40,000 bases of DNA from Neoscytalidium dimidiatum (GCA_037367355.1 JAVSCG010000020.1:1-40000); one strand, 5' to 3'. Positions 12,371 to 23,696 are shown, counted from the stretch's first letter. A program made the numbers and translations. Notes: generated by a model from the letters alone, not told the origin.

Positions 12371-12421
12371 TGTATATAGACCACACTCATTTATCGTAGT
12401 TAGGACCCTCGTGGTCAACTT
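12371..12421 (+). promoter_or_regulatory. Putative LTR core promoter (TATA box plus conserved downstream block)
   Basis: A TATA-like TGTATATAGA at 12371-12380 is followed 24 bp later by GACCCTCGTGGTCAACTT (12404-12421). The same pair, in mutated form, occurs in the B LTR at 26146-26200 and in A-type LTRs (for example 23177-23230). Conservation between otherwise different LTR families suggests a core promoter and start-site region. No transcript evidence is available. Confidence 0.5.
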
Positions 12422-15400
12422 GTCAATTGATTCCTACCCTACTATTGTACGAACCTCCCCTGCCTACCACTGTATTGGCCCCTAGAAAGCCCAAGCTGCC
12501 TGACGACGCGCCTCGACTCCCCCAGAAAGAGTCCCGGCGTAACATAAGCTCTTAGTTTTAATATTCTATTTATCTATTCGTTTATAAGTAAAAAGCGGTA
12601 CTTATCTTACGTCTAATAGCTAGATAGAAGTAAAAGATTTACTAGTATTTACTAGTAAAGACGTTTCTTTTATCTAATATAATACTATCTAGTATCTTAG
12701 CCCGTAAAAAGATATAGTACTCTAGAAGTTCTTCTAGCGTAGTTACGTTAATTATCTTATAAATAAAAAGATAGTAGATATACTTAGTAAAGTAGTCTAC
12801 TACTACTAGTATTATATTATAGACGTTACTATAAAAGTTAATTAACTTAGATAGATCTATAATAAAATCTATTAAGTAGTAACGCTAGGCCTTTCTAAGA
12901 ATAAATAAGAGTTAAAGTTTACTATATAATTTATATCGATAGCTTTTATATCTTTAGTATATATTATACGATTAGATATATAAGTAGACGTCTCTATAAA
13001 GATTAGTCTAGTCGTATTTCCTATAAATAACCTTCTCTATATAGTTAATATTATAGTATCCCGCTAGCTAGTTATTATAATTTTATAAGAGGATTTTCTT
13101 CTTTAGAAGTATATAGTTAGAGATAATAACTCGTTTATTCTATTATAGAACGCCTTTTTTTATTAAGATAGAAATCTACTAGTCTAACTCTCTAGCGTTC
13201 TTCTAGCGCTTTCTAAATAGGTTTATAGAACGAGTCTTACGTCTAGACTATTTAGATTAACTTAAAAAGAAATATTAGAGGCTTAATATACGTTATTTTA
13301 GCGAGTATAGCTACTATTATATCTTATTATAGTATAAGACTTTACGTTAAGCCTATACTAGTAAATACTATCGCGATACTAGCGATATTAAATATAAGAA
13401 AGTTACTATTATCGACTTAGTAGCTAAGTACGGCTAGAATATTCTTAGTCGATTAGATTCTAGAAGAAGTAGCTAGTTTTTTACTAAAAAAGCGCGGTTT
13501 AAGCTCTAATACTTCTACTAGCGTAGCGGTATTAAAAGTCTCTCTAGACTTTTTTATTTATAACTTTTATTATAACGTAAATAGTATAGCTTTAAGATAT
13601 ACTCTTTTAATATTATCTTTAAAGCTATTAACGTAATTCGAATATCTTAAGAGAGGGTTTATAGAATTTATCTTATCTAGCTTATATTCGATTAGAAATC
13701 GAACTTAGTAAGCTCTTTAGCGTAGTATATTTAACGTAAAGATAGCGCTTTAGTAGTTATAAAGTAGCGGAGATTATTATAATCTAATAAGACGCGGATT
13801 ATCTATATTACGTAGATAAGATAGTAGCGCTATTTCTTAAAGTACTATACTATTACTAATAGTTTCTTATTATATATATTATAGTTAAGCTCTACTTCTA
13901 CGAACTTCTAACTATAGTACGCTATTAAGAGCTAATAGGTCTATCTATTTTATACTTAATACGGCTATAAAAGAATATTAGCGTATACTATATCTAATAT
14001 ATTTATAATAAGTACTAGTAGTAAAAAGTTATAGTAGCGAAGAAGAGACGATTATAAGAACGTATTACGTAGACGATAGAACGTTTATTACGTCTTCTCT
14101 AGCTATTATTACGGGCGATACTATTATATAAGTCTCTTTTAAAGTCTCTTCTATAAAGAGCTTAGAGGTTATACTATAGCTTCTTTTAGTAGATAATATA
14201 AAGGCCGCGTAATCTCTAAGTAACTCTAAATAAATCTTCTATAGAAGTTAGCGAAGCTAAAAAATACTTAGATATCGTAAAAGTAAATCGGCTTAAGCTA
14301 TTCTTAGACTATCTAAATCTATTTAAAGTCTATAACTACTTTTTAAAAAGTAATAAGAAATTCTAGAAATTCTACTTATATTATATAAAAGATATACTTA
14401 AAGAGCTTATAATAGAGCTTTTATTTACAAAGTCTAGTAAGAATCTACTTTATATTCGTAATATACTAGCGTTCGTTAAAAGAGTAGATTAGAATATCAT
14501 CTAAATAGATAATATAGATTCTATTTACTAACGACTCTAATATCGCGTAAATATAATACTAAAAGGTCGCTAACGCGTTTACAAGCTTAAACGGTATAAC
14601 GTTATATTCGTATAAACTAAAACGCGTCTTAAAGACCGTCTTCTATTTATTATCTTCTTAGATATAAATATAATAGTATATATCGCGTAGATCTAACTTA
14701 GTAAATATTTTTATCTTATTTAACTAGTTTAGAAGCGTATTAATAAGTAGTAGTAGATATTAGTTTTTAACTATAATATAGTTTAGACCGCGGAAGTTAA
14801 CGTAGAGGCGTATAGTATTATCCGCCTTAGATATAAAAAGTACGAGTACGTCTACGAACGACTTACTTAGTTAGATCTATTCTTTTATAAGAACTCCGTT
14901 AATATATTCGTAGAGAATCTATAACTCCTTCTAAAAAAGATTATAGATTGAAAGTTAGAGTAATATCTTATTAGCTTCTAACTTAATAGTATAGTTATAT
15001 TAAAAGTATAATACTAGTATTAGATTCTACTTATTTAGAAAGACGTTCTCGTCTTTTTAATAGGAGGCTAGAAGCTTATTCTTCTTAGCGAGGCTCGCTA
15101 CTAGCTATAGAATTATATTTAATAGCTAGTTTATTTTAGAGTAAAGCGTATAGACGGCGACTAAGCGGCGTTTAGTCTTCTATATCTCTCTCTACTTAAA
15201 TTCTATAGACTAGTTAGAATTTAGATTCTTTTTTATCTAGACTTCTTTCTCTTCTTTTTCTAGAGATATACTAGCTAGTAGCTAACTTAGCTTCTAGAAA
15301 GTAGATATTACTAGTTATAGTATATACTTTAGAAGATAGAGAGCGTATATTATCTTACTCCGCTCGACGATTATAATAAACTATCGGGTTAATATAATAA

Positions 15401-15818
15401 TAAGACGCGACGCGTTAGTAGTATTCTATATAAACTTTCTAGTATAAAAAGAGATTATAGAGTTCGTCTTTACTAGCTAATTCTATTCTAAGACTAGATT
15501 ATAATCTATAAAGAAGACGCTCTAAAAGTACTAGAGACCTATTATATATATAACGCCTTAGAAGTTAATAATAGTAATTAATAATAAATATAGATTTTAA
15601 ATCTTTATAGAATTATTATCGAAAAAGTATATCTATAGCCTATAGGTCTTTCTAGATATATATATAATAGTAAAGCGTTTAACTAGAGTTTAGTTAATAA
15701 GATTTAATTAATACTCGCTATTATATAATATATATAAAAGAGAAATACCTTCTATTATCCTCTTAAGCCTAATATTAATAACTATTCTCTTTACTACCCC
15801 CTCTATAGGCGGCTCTAG

Positions 15819-16515
15819 TATAACGACGGGGCCTCTACTACTAGGCTTCGGAGTTACCTAGTAGGTTCGGGTTTGTCGAAGGGTTTACCTTAAAGACGAG
15901 GAAAGGGGAGCGATAATAGAATAAGAAGTTACGGGATATAGGAGTTCGATAGGCCTTATTACCTCTAAGTTAATATAGTATCGAATTAGAACTTTAAGTT
16001 AACTACGAGGGTTAAAGTACTATCTAACGAGTATATCTATATACTATAGGAAAGCTATAGCAATCTAGAGATTATAGTATTAGATTAGAGCCTTAGATTA
16101 GAGGTTTAGATTAGTTCTAATCCCGTATAGGTCCTATAGGTTTTACGTAACTCGGGCGCTAAAGCCTACTTTCGGGAATCCGACTTCTACTAGTACTAGC
16201 GGACGATATTACCGCTATACTCTTATCCTTATCGGCTTTCTTAATTCCCGCCCGTGCGGTCCTTCGTCCCCTACGACTCTACGTTGGCCCGTGCCCCTTT
16301 TCCTAGTTGTTGCGCCCGTAGGCGTCCTTCCCGTACGGGTAGTCGTTGTTGCCTACTAGCGTTCCCGTGCGTACCGTTATCCCGTGTTCCTAGTCTTCCC
16401 GTGCGGGCTTAAGGAGTGCGGCTCTGCTATACGTAGGCTTCTTAGGGCCTTACGGCTCTTTTTCCCGTACGGGCTCGCGGCCCTCGCGGCTATAAAGCCC
16501 GTAGGGTTCGTAATA
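15819..16515 (-). repeat. E2 3' LTR (family A, subfamily 2)
   Basis: 697-bp direct repeat of 23000-23696. The differences I saw are nearly all transitions. It starts TATAACGACGGGG and ends GTTCGTAATA. The GC-rich part contains CCCGTRCGGG palindromes at 16330-16339, 16398-16407 and 16464-16473. The 60 to 90-codon open stretch running out of this LTR is a by-product of its composition and not a gene. Confidence 0.93.
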
Positions 16516-16530
16516 CTACCCCCCTCCTTA
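16516..16530 (-). other. Polypurine tract of E2
   Basis: On the minus strand it reads TAAGGAGGGGGGTAG directly before the 3' LTR. It occupies the same position as the tracts at 2613 and 26408. Confidence 0.75.
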
Positions 16531-16620
16531 GGGATCTTCGGCCCGAAGATTCTTCCGTTTGGCCTATATCTTAGGTTTCTATCGTTTCTTTATTTTCTTC
16601 TTCGTAAGTCTCGTCCCGTT

Positions 16621-17374
16621 ATGCCTCCTAAGCGTAAGCGTAACTTCTAGAAGGCTAAGCGTAAGTCTTTAGCCTCTAAAATTAACCTTCTTAGTAAGAG
16701 GATACCTATTTCTTACACCGCGTGTTTGCTAGCGAACGCCCGTCGTAAGCCGGGCGAGATAGAGGTGGTTTATAGAATAGACCTTAGCTATAAACGTTAT
16801 AGCGAATACGTTCGTCGGGGCTTATCCGCCTATGATAGTAGCGGCTTAGAGGATTCTAATTATTCGTTCCTCTCCCGTTTTTCGAAGCTTTACGCTAACT
16901 ACCGTAGTTTTCCGGTTAAAGCGCGCCATCGATAAGGCCGAGTCGGAGGAGTAAGCGGTGCTAGATCTTCTTTAGAAGAATATAGCCCGGTTATAGCGTA
17001 TTCGTAAGTAGCGAGACCTATTACGCCGCCGTAGGAGCCTAATAATTTCTAAGAAGGCGTAGACCGTTAAGAATCTTAAGGAGCTGGATCGTTTAGAGGC
17101 CGCTCGCGAGGCGGGGGATCCTATTAACTCTAAGGACGCCGAGGAGGAGCGATTAGTAAAGCGTATACGTAGCGACGTCTTAGCTAACGCTACTGCGGGT
17201 CCGTCCCGTTTCGTCGGGTCGCCTAGCGTTGGTTCTACTACTACGCCGCCCGAGAGCTCCGAGCCGGTCGATTAGGCGCGGTAGTCTCCGTTTTCTAATT
17301 TCGATTTTGGGTCCTTTGTATTTAACGAGTCGGCGGTATTGGTCGATCCGGGTTTCGACGATAGAACTTATTAA
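16621..17374 (+). pseudogene. Opposite-strand accessory ORF of E2, best-preserved copy
   Basis: An ATG at 16621 opens MPPKRKRNF, a basic, nuclear-localisation-like start. After one RIP stop the frame stays open from 16726 to the TAA at 16933. It holds SYKRYSEYVRRGLSAYD, whose spaced Tyr probably were Cys (Y-x2-Y-x2-Y). The coding signal then continues in another frame from 16931, so there is one net frameshift relative to the E1 copy, where the frame is continuous. That part has a coiled-coil-like region (RLxRIRKQRDLLRRRR, then KNLKELDRLEA) and an Ala/Ser/Pro-rich tail, ending DDRTY-stop at 17374. The 3' end overlaps the pol 3' end (stop at 17322-17324) by 53 bp. Length about 250 residues. 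Function unknown. Confidence 0.75.
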
Positions 17375-20300
17375 TAAGTTGTCTATATCCGTCGTAATTT
17401 TCTAGCGGTTCCTAGATATCGTCCTATTCTCCTTTCTATTTAAGAAGGTACCGGAATCAACCGTCGATATAGCCGCTATTAAGGACTTTCTCTACTTCCT
17501 AATCTCGGTTTTTGTCGGCGTCTAGATTTTCTAGAAGTATCTCTTCCGTATAGGTTACGGTTTTAGCGTTCTTTAGTGCTAGTTCTAGGAGGAATACGTG
17601 AAAAACGGGGTATATCCGCATCGTTTCTAGTAATTTAAGGCGGAAATTAACTTTCCCGATTTTTTCTTCGATCCTAAATAGTCCTATTTTCTTAAAATCT
17701 AGCTTATTATTTGGCCGCCTTATTCTAATATTTTTTCTAAGGAGGTAGACTTTATCCCCCTTCTTTAGCTGCGGTGCCTCCTAGTGCCGCTTATCGTAGT
17801 ATTTACCTATTCGTAGGGCTACGAATTCTAGGTCTAGGTATAACTATTCGTAGAGTATCTTTAGCTAGTCGGCTTTAAGGATTCCCTTTTAGGCTAGTAA
17901 TTTACTCGGTATCAGTTCTTTATAGGCCGATAGCTCGTAACCGTAATTAGCGTAGAACGGCGATTCTTATATTACTAATGCCTTAGAGCTATTATACGCG
18001 AACTAGGCTAGGGGTAGTAATTCTACCTAGTTATCTTATACGTAGTTAAGGTAATAGCGTAGGTATTACTCTAGCGTTTAATTAGTCCGTTCTGTCTATC
18101 CGTCTATTTACGGATATACCGTAGTCGAGAGTCTATATTTCGCTCCGAGTTATTTAGTAAGAGTCTACTAGAATCGTAATATAAATAGTCTATCTCTATC
18201 CGATACGAGTTCTTCTAGTAATCCGTAGTTGCTAAGGATAGTTCTTAGAAACGTATATACGAGATCTTCCGCGTTTGCCTTCTTTAGGTATAGTAGGTAG
18301 TACGCGTACTTTATTATTCTATCTATAATAACTAGTACTAAATCGTACTTAACTCTAGTAAGTAGTTCTTCCGACTTAGGTAGATCCGTAATAAAATCTA
18401 GCGAGATAGATTACTAAGGGCGCTTAGGTACCAATAATAGCTAGAGTAGTCCGTAGGGTACGTATCTCGCCGCCTTACTTCGAATATAGAGGTCGTATTA
18501 CGTAACTATTCGTTAGACTGTCCTTCTAAGCCCTAGGAAGTAGTAATTTCTCGTAATCCTCTCGATCGTCTTCTCGGTTCCTTAATAACTATACGCTGGG
18601 GCCTCGTATATATCCTTTACGAGTTCCTCCCGTAGTTTTACCGGGACGTAGATTAATCCTAAAAATAGGATTATTCCATCTACGTCTTTAGTTACTCGGG
18701 GGTCGTTTTCTAGATTTCCGATTTCTTGTGCCGTAGCGTCTTCCGCGTAGGCTTCTCGGATTTTGCGATCCTATTCGTAGCTTTCTAGGCGTATCGCTAA
18801 GGCTACTAGCCTAGCCGGGGTAAGCGACCTATCGGGTTTCTCCTTTCTTCTATATATAGCGGAGATCTAGCGTTTATCGGGTATAAAAGACCTATCTCCC
18901 TACTCTACTAGTATTGCCGGTTATAGTTCTAGCTTCCCTTCTATATAGTCGGTTCTTCTACTTAGCGCGTCTACGCGGGCGTTTTCTAATTCCTTTCGGT
19001 AGGTGATCTTTATATCGTAGGACGCTAGTTCTTTAGCCTACCTAACCTATCTTCGGTTTAGTTCTTTCGTAGTAGTAAAGTATAAGAGGTTCTTATAGTC
19101 GTAGTAGACTATAACCTAGTGCTTAGCTTCTTCGAGGTAGTGTCTCTATTCTTTAAAGGCCGTAACGATAGCTAGGAGTTCTTTATCGTAGACGTCGTAG
19201 TTCCTTTCTAGACCTATTATCTTTCGGGAATAATACGCGATAGGATATAGTCTACCTTACTCGTCTAGCTAGCTTAAAACTACTCCGATAGCGTAGTCCG
19301 ATATGTCGGTTTCTACCGTTATAGGTAGGTTAGGGTGGAATAGTCCTAAGACCGGTACTTTTATAAATATTCGTTTTAATAAGTCGAAAGCATTCTACTA
19401 TCTTTCTCCCTATATAAATCTATATTCTTTTTTAGTTAAATCTATAAGCGGAGCTAATACCTTCGTATAGCTGTAATAAACTTCCGTAAAAGTTAGTAAG
19501 GAAGGATTATACTTCTTTAACGGTTTTTGCGTAGGCTATTCTCTTATCGCGTCTAGTTTCTTCTCGTCTATACTAATATATCCTAGGTAATAATAAACCC
19601 GAGGTATTTAGTCTTATATATACTATTCGCCTTATTAGGGGCTATCCGAGGTTCTATCTCTAGTGCCTATAGGACTTTATATACGCACTCAGTATATTCT
19701 TTGAGCGTTTCCAGTATATTAGGATATCGTCTAGGCTAGCTAGTGCGAATACGTCTAAATATAGTATATATCGTTAACTAGGCTCAGAACGTAGCCGGTA
19801 TATTAGTGTCCGAATAAAGATCACCGTATACCTGTAATATCTAAATCTTATTCGGAAAGCCGTCTTCTATTCTTCACCTCTTTTATCCGGACGAGGTAAT
19901 AACCTTCCTAAGTCTAGCTTAGTAAAGCATTTAGCTTTTCTTAGTCTATTCTATAATTCATCGATACGTGGTAACGGATATCTTTTTTACCGTAATGTCG
20001 TTTAATTGTCTATAGTCGATATAGAGGCGGAGCTTGCTATTTTCTTTGTGTGAATAACAAGATACAAGATCCGGTAACGTAGAGGGTCGGATATATCCTC
20101 TTCTAGGTTCGTTTTAAGATACTCCTTAGTGCCTCGGCCTCTGCCTAGAAAGAGAGTAGATAGACTTAAACGCGCTGCGTTTCTAGTAATAGGTATTTTA
20201 TAGTCCCATAGCTTATGCCAGTGTATAATCCTTTACCTCTTTCTTAAAATAATCTTGATTTCTGGAATTCTGTACTTTCTCTAGTCCTGAGTATTTTCCG

Positions 20301-21090
20301 TTACGCGTATCTAGTAGGGTTCTACCTAGCGGGCTATACTCTAGATCCTCTTCAATAGTCTCTCCGAGTGGCTAGGAGTATCGACTTGAGGTCCGTTTTC
20401 TAATCTATACTATAATCTTCTGGCTTCTTATTCTAAGCTAGGCATATAGACGATATAAGCTTACTCTCCTCGTTTTATATACGTAGTATGACATTAAGAA
20501 ATATCCTCTTAGCCTCTACCGAGTGCTCTCTAGACGGCCCAGCTTATACCTTTAGCCTAGCTCCGTCTCTAGCTCTTTGCTCTAGCTCCTTAGCCTAGCT
20601 TAGCTCTAGCCTCTAGCTCTAGCTCTTAGCTCGCCTTTAGCTTAGCTTTACTTCGAGGTTCGCAGGTGTCGCTTATAGTTGTCTCCGGGGAACGTTATGC
20701 GCCTCATACTAGCCAATATACGGGTCGTAGTTTTTAACTAGGCATTCCGAGGACGATATCGTAGTTCGGGCTTATTATTACGTCTAGGTTAATTCGTTCT
20801 TTATAATCTCTAAGGGTTATCGCAGATCTAACCGGTCTCGATCCTTTCAACCCTTACCGATTATCGATCAACCCGTCGAACGTGCTAAGCTCTGTAGGGC
20901 TGTTTTTAGGTTGGAATAGCAAGTCGTTCTTCCTAAGGAATTTAGAATCTACGAAATTTCACACTTCTACTATCGATTATTACTAACGTAGTAGTTCCTT
21001 CGATAGTAAAACTAGTACTTCTAAAGTTTTAAGTTCTTCCTACTTACGAGATATTCTATTCGATATTAAGTATATAACTAGTTAAGGGAC
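17322..21090 (-). pseudogene. E2 pol: protease, RT, RNase H, integrase, chromodomain
   Basis: Collinear with E1 pol at a constant offset of 13,898 bp from about 17281 to 19411, covering the chromodomain, integrase and RNase H. From about 19450 onward (RT, linker, protease) small indels accumulate. At the RT active site LDD is kept (about 19727-19738), but the preceding Tyr codon is disrupted. The terminal stop lies at 17322-17324. CpA depletion is strong but less complete than in E1. Confidence 0.82.
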
Positions 21091-22340
21091 CTTCGTATTC
21101 CCTTCTCTAGGTCCCTAGCTAGGGAGCCATCTAGTTTTTTAATATCTCAGAATAGATGGCATATACTGTCCTATTTTCACTATGATCGGAGTGTCCTTCT
21201 ATCGAGTCTATCTTTTGCTTAATCTTACGCTCTAGTAGATTTATCCGCACGTATCTAGTAAGAAGGTTAGTTTGCCGTATTTTATCGGGTACCTACTATA
21301 GGGTGCCGTAGTTCCCTAGTGCTATGCAGAACGGTAGAGGGTATAGGCTATATCACAGAAAGACGTAAGGTCTTATATTCCTAGGCCTTTAAGCTGCCAG
21401 ATGCTACCTTATCGGCCGTTTAATAAAAGCGATTCCTTCTGTAATACATCGTTCTCAAAACCCGTAAAGCTGTTTTCCGTTCTTTATCTAGTACTATTGC
21501 GGTGGTAGATCTATTCTCGATCCGGGGGTCTAGTGGATTATAGGGGTATAACCGGATTCGATATTCCTTATATCTCCGTATCGGTTTAGGTGCTCTGCGA
21601 TCCGGTTAAGTATAGCCTAGTCCTACTATTACTCGATAGTTCCTACTCGCTAGATTCAGATGCTATCGATAGTTCTTCGGTTTCGCTATTTACGCAGGTC
21701 TTCGTCGGCCGGAAAGTGTTTTCGATATCTTCCTCCTGGGCTTCTAATTTTCGGAGTATTATGTTAAGTCGTCGTAGCTTACTAGGTATCACCCTGCAGC
21801 GTCCCATCGCCTAGTGGATAGTATAATCGTCGTCGTAGACGCTGTTCAAATTAAAGCCATATATAGTCTACTATCCATAGGCGGCGATTTCCGAAGCGCC
21901 TTCTATCCCTAGATAGCTGCGCGCTACTTCCCGCAACCTTCTTCGAGCATTTATACCCCGCGCCATTTATCTCTATATCGGATATATAGTCCTTTCTTAT
22001 AGAGTTTTTCTTTCTTACTCTATTCCCTTTCCCCTATTATGCCATTCTACTTTTTCTGCTTTTATCCCGATTGACTATATTATCTATTTCACTATGGCCC
22101 CTCCTTCCTAGGGAAAGCCCTAGCTTACCTCTGAGATATTAGCTGATATCCTTCTATCGAACTACTTCTATACGACGCTTGTCTATAATAGGGCTAGCTT
22201 AATTATATCGTTAAGGGTTTCAGTTCCTCGTAGTACGTTATAGCTTCTTTAATTTCGTCCCTAGCCCTTAGTAGTAGAAGTGCTAGCGCGTAGATCCGAG
22301 TGCCATCTACTACAGTATACTACGTCTTAGAATTTAGCTA
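19450..22340. other. Indel-dense segment of E2 with raised CpA/TpG
   Basis: Compared with E1, E2 is collinear before about 19411 (offset 13,898) and after about 22344 (offset 13,692-13,694). It loses about 200 bp net in between, spread over many 1 to 5-bp indels plus a shortened GAGCTA array. CpA and TpG are also visibly more frequent here than on either side. The sharp edges suggest a consensus error in an unpolished repeat or a locally different mutational history. Confidence 0.6.
20540..20645 (-). repeat. Shortened GAGCTA-type linker repeat of E2
   Basis: Counterpart of 6706-6865, about 60 bp shorter and more irregular. It lies between the protease and RT parts of E2 pol. Confidence 0.65.
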
Positions 22341-22985
22341 TATAGTCCTATACCGTTCCTTTCTATTTTAGACTTATAAGGGTTCTAGTAGCTAGACGGT
22401 TCTTGTTAATGCCGCTAAAGGCTGCCTTAAGCTACTTCGTAAAGTTTCGATAGTCGCTAAAGATTATCGAGGTTACTTCGGACTATAGATATACGGGTTT
22501 CTCCTAGTACTCCCGCTTAAAAGGTCGGAACTATTATTCCGCCGATCCTCTAAGGTAGGTACTAGCAGCAGATAGACTTATTCAAGGGGGCGAAGTTGCC
22601 GTATATAAAGTATATGTAGTTATTTAGCTGCGTAATAAAGGCTTAGGTCTTCTTTCGGTCTCTATAGTATAGGTCTGGCTTCGGGACCTTAACCTTAGTA
22701 GCCGGTAGTAGAGCTGGTGCCTAGGTAAGCTAGGTACGTAGGATTGCGTTTTCGTTTCGAAGTTCTAGGATTATATTAAGTAGCTCCTCGTTGGTCGGTA
22801 TATTAGGGTATTGGTTTCCTACTGCCGTACTATATTGCGGCGGTTACTACGAGCCCGGAGTATTCTACGCCTCTTATACGTGCTTACTACTAGGTGCGTC
22901 CGCTATAATAGCTAATACTATTAGTACTTCTCGGGGTAAGGGAATACTTTCTATTTTCTAATTAAATCGCTTCCTTTCCTATAAG
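21091..22985 (-). pseudogene. E2 gag region
   Basis: Counterpart of E1 7341-9290, between protease and 5' LTR. The left two thirds lie in the indel-dense segment. The right third (from about 22344) aligns cleanly with E1. A 74-codon plus-strand open stretch at 21590-21814 is antisense to this gag and exists only because of local indels. Gag role assigned from position. Confidence 0.6.
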
Positions 22986-22999
22986 GATAGTAGTTAAAG

Positions 23000-23696
23000 T
23001 ATAACGACGGGGCCTCTACTACTAGGCTTCGGAGTTACCTAGTAGGTTTAGGTTTATCGAAGGGTTTATCTTAAAGACGAGGAAAGGAGAGCGATAATAG
23101 AATAAGAAGTTACGGGATATAGGAGTTCGATAGGCCTTATTATCTCTAAGTTAATATAGTATCGAATTAGAATTTTAAGTTGACTATAAGGGTTAAAGTA
23201 CTATCTAACGAGTATATCTATATACTATAGGAAAGCTATAGTAATCTAGGGATTATAGTATTAGATTAGAGCCTTAGATTAGAGGTTTAGATTAGTTCTA
23301 ATCCCGTATAGATCCTATAGGTTTTACGTAACTCGGGCGCTAAAGCCTACTTTTAGGAATCCGACTTCTACTAGTGCTAGCGGACGATATTACCGCTATA
23401 CTCTTATTCTTATCGGCTTTCCTAATTCCCGCCCGTACGGTTCTTCGTCCCCTACGGCTCTACGTTGGCCCGTGCCCCTTTTCCTAGTCGTTGCGCCCGT
23501 AGGCGTCCTTCCCGTACGGGCAGTCGTTGTTACCTGCTAGCGTTCCCGTGCGTACCGTTATCCCGTGTTCCTAGTCTTCCCGTGCGGGCTTAAGGAGTGC
23601 GGCTCTACTGTACGTAGGCTTCTTAGGGCCTTACGGCTCTTTTTCCCGTACGGGCTCGCGGCCCTCGCGGCTATAAAGCCCGTGGGGTTCGTAATA
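23000..23696 (-). repeat. E2 5' LTR (family A, subfamily 2)
   Basis: 697-bp partner of 15819-16515. Palindromes CCCGTRCGGG occur at 23511-23520, 23579-23588 and 23645-23654. The conserved block AAGTTGACTATAAGGGT lies at 23177-23193. A TATATACTATAGG box follows near 23218 on the plus strand, upstream in the element's sense. It is immediately followed by the duplication TCTAG. Confidence 0.93.

Larger units (their letters stand above)
12160..12544 (+). mobile_element. Young, un-RIPed solo LTR of family B, TSD TAAGC
   Basis: 385-bp island with ordinary CpA/TpG content in an otherwise RIP-saturated region. It begins TGTTACGGCAC and ends GGCGTAACA; the ends form a 7-bp inverted repeat (TGTTACG/CGTAACA). 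It is flanked by the perfect 5-bp duplication TAAGC (12155-12159 and 12545-12549). The mutated LTR at 26024-26407 is its reverse complement, which identifies it as an LTR. The size, TG...CA ends and 5-bp duplication fit a Ty3/Gypsy LTR left by recombination between two LTRs. Its sense strand is +. It lies in the family D integrase gene, a few codons after the expected catalytic Glu. Confidence 0.93.
11160..15813 (-). pseudogene. Family D chromovirus pol: protease, RT, RNase H, integrase, chromodomain
   Basis: Decayed pol on the minus strand, a family separate from A and B. A retropepsin-like segment (NLINQTLVKRF) lies near 15690-15730, just inside the E2 insertion point. RT has intact YLDD at 14496-14507 within IIYLDDILIYS. 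Integrase shows DFIIDLSK near 12850, LDKRNVFTS near 12655 and TNRQIEYQNQEL, ending at 12550 where a solo LTR interrupts it. It resumes at 12154 with KLYLRIF and FTYNSKV. A chromodomain at about 11430-11580 reads YLIK-stop-KG-stop-PTKYN, matching the usual YLVKWKGWP with Trp turned to stop. A Lys/Arg-rich tail follows to about 11160. The 5' part continues beyond E2 at 23697. Confidence 0.82.
15819..23696 (-). mobile_element. E2: full-length family A chromovirus nested in family D, TSD TCTAG
   Basis: 7,878-bp element with two 697-bp LTRs and a perfect 5-bp duplication TCTAG (15814-15818 and 23697-23701). Removing the element and one duplication joins the family D minus-strand reading frame across the gap, showing insertion into D gag/protease. 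Organisation is as in E1: 5' LTR on the right, gag-pol on minus, accessory ORF on plus, polypurine tract, 3' LTR. It is less mutated than E1 in the LTRs and accessory region. The segment 19450-22340 has many small indels relative to E1. Confidence 0.93.

Noticed and set aside
16384..16650. 88-codon open frame on the plus strand
   Set aside because: It starts inside the E2 3' LTR and runs through its end and the polypurine tract, so it is not a gene. Only its last codons overlap the real accessory start at 16621.
21590..21814. 74-codon open frame on the plus strand
   Set aside because: It is antisense to E2 gag, has no counterpart frame in E1, and lies in the indel-dense segment.
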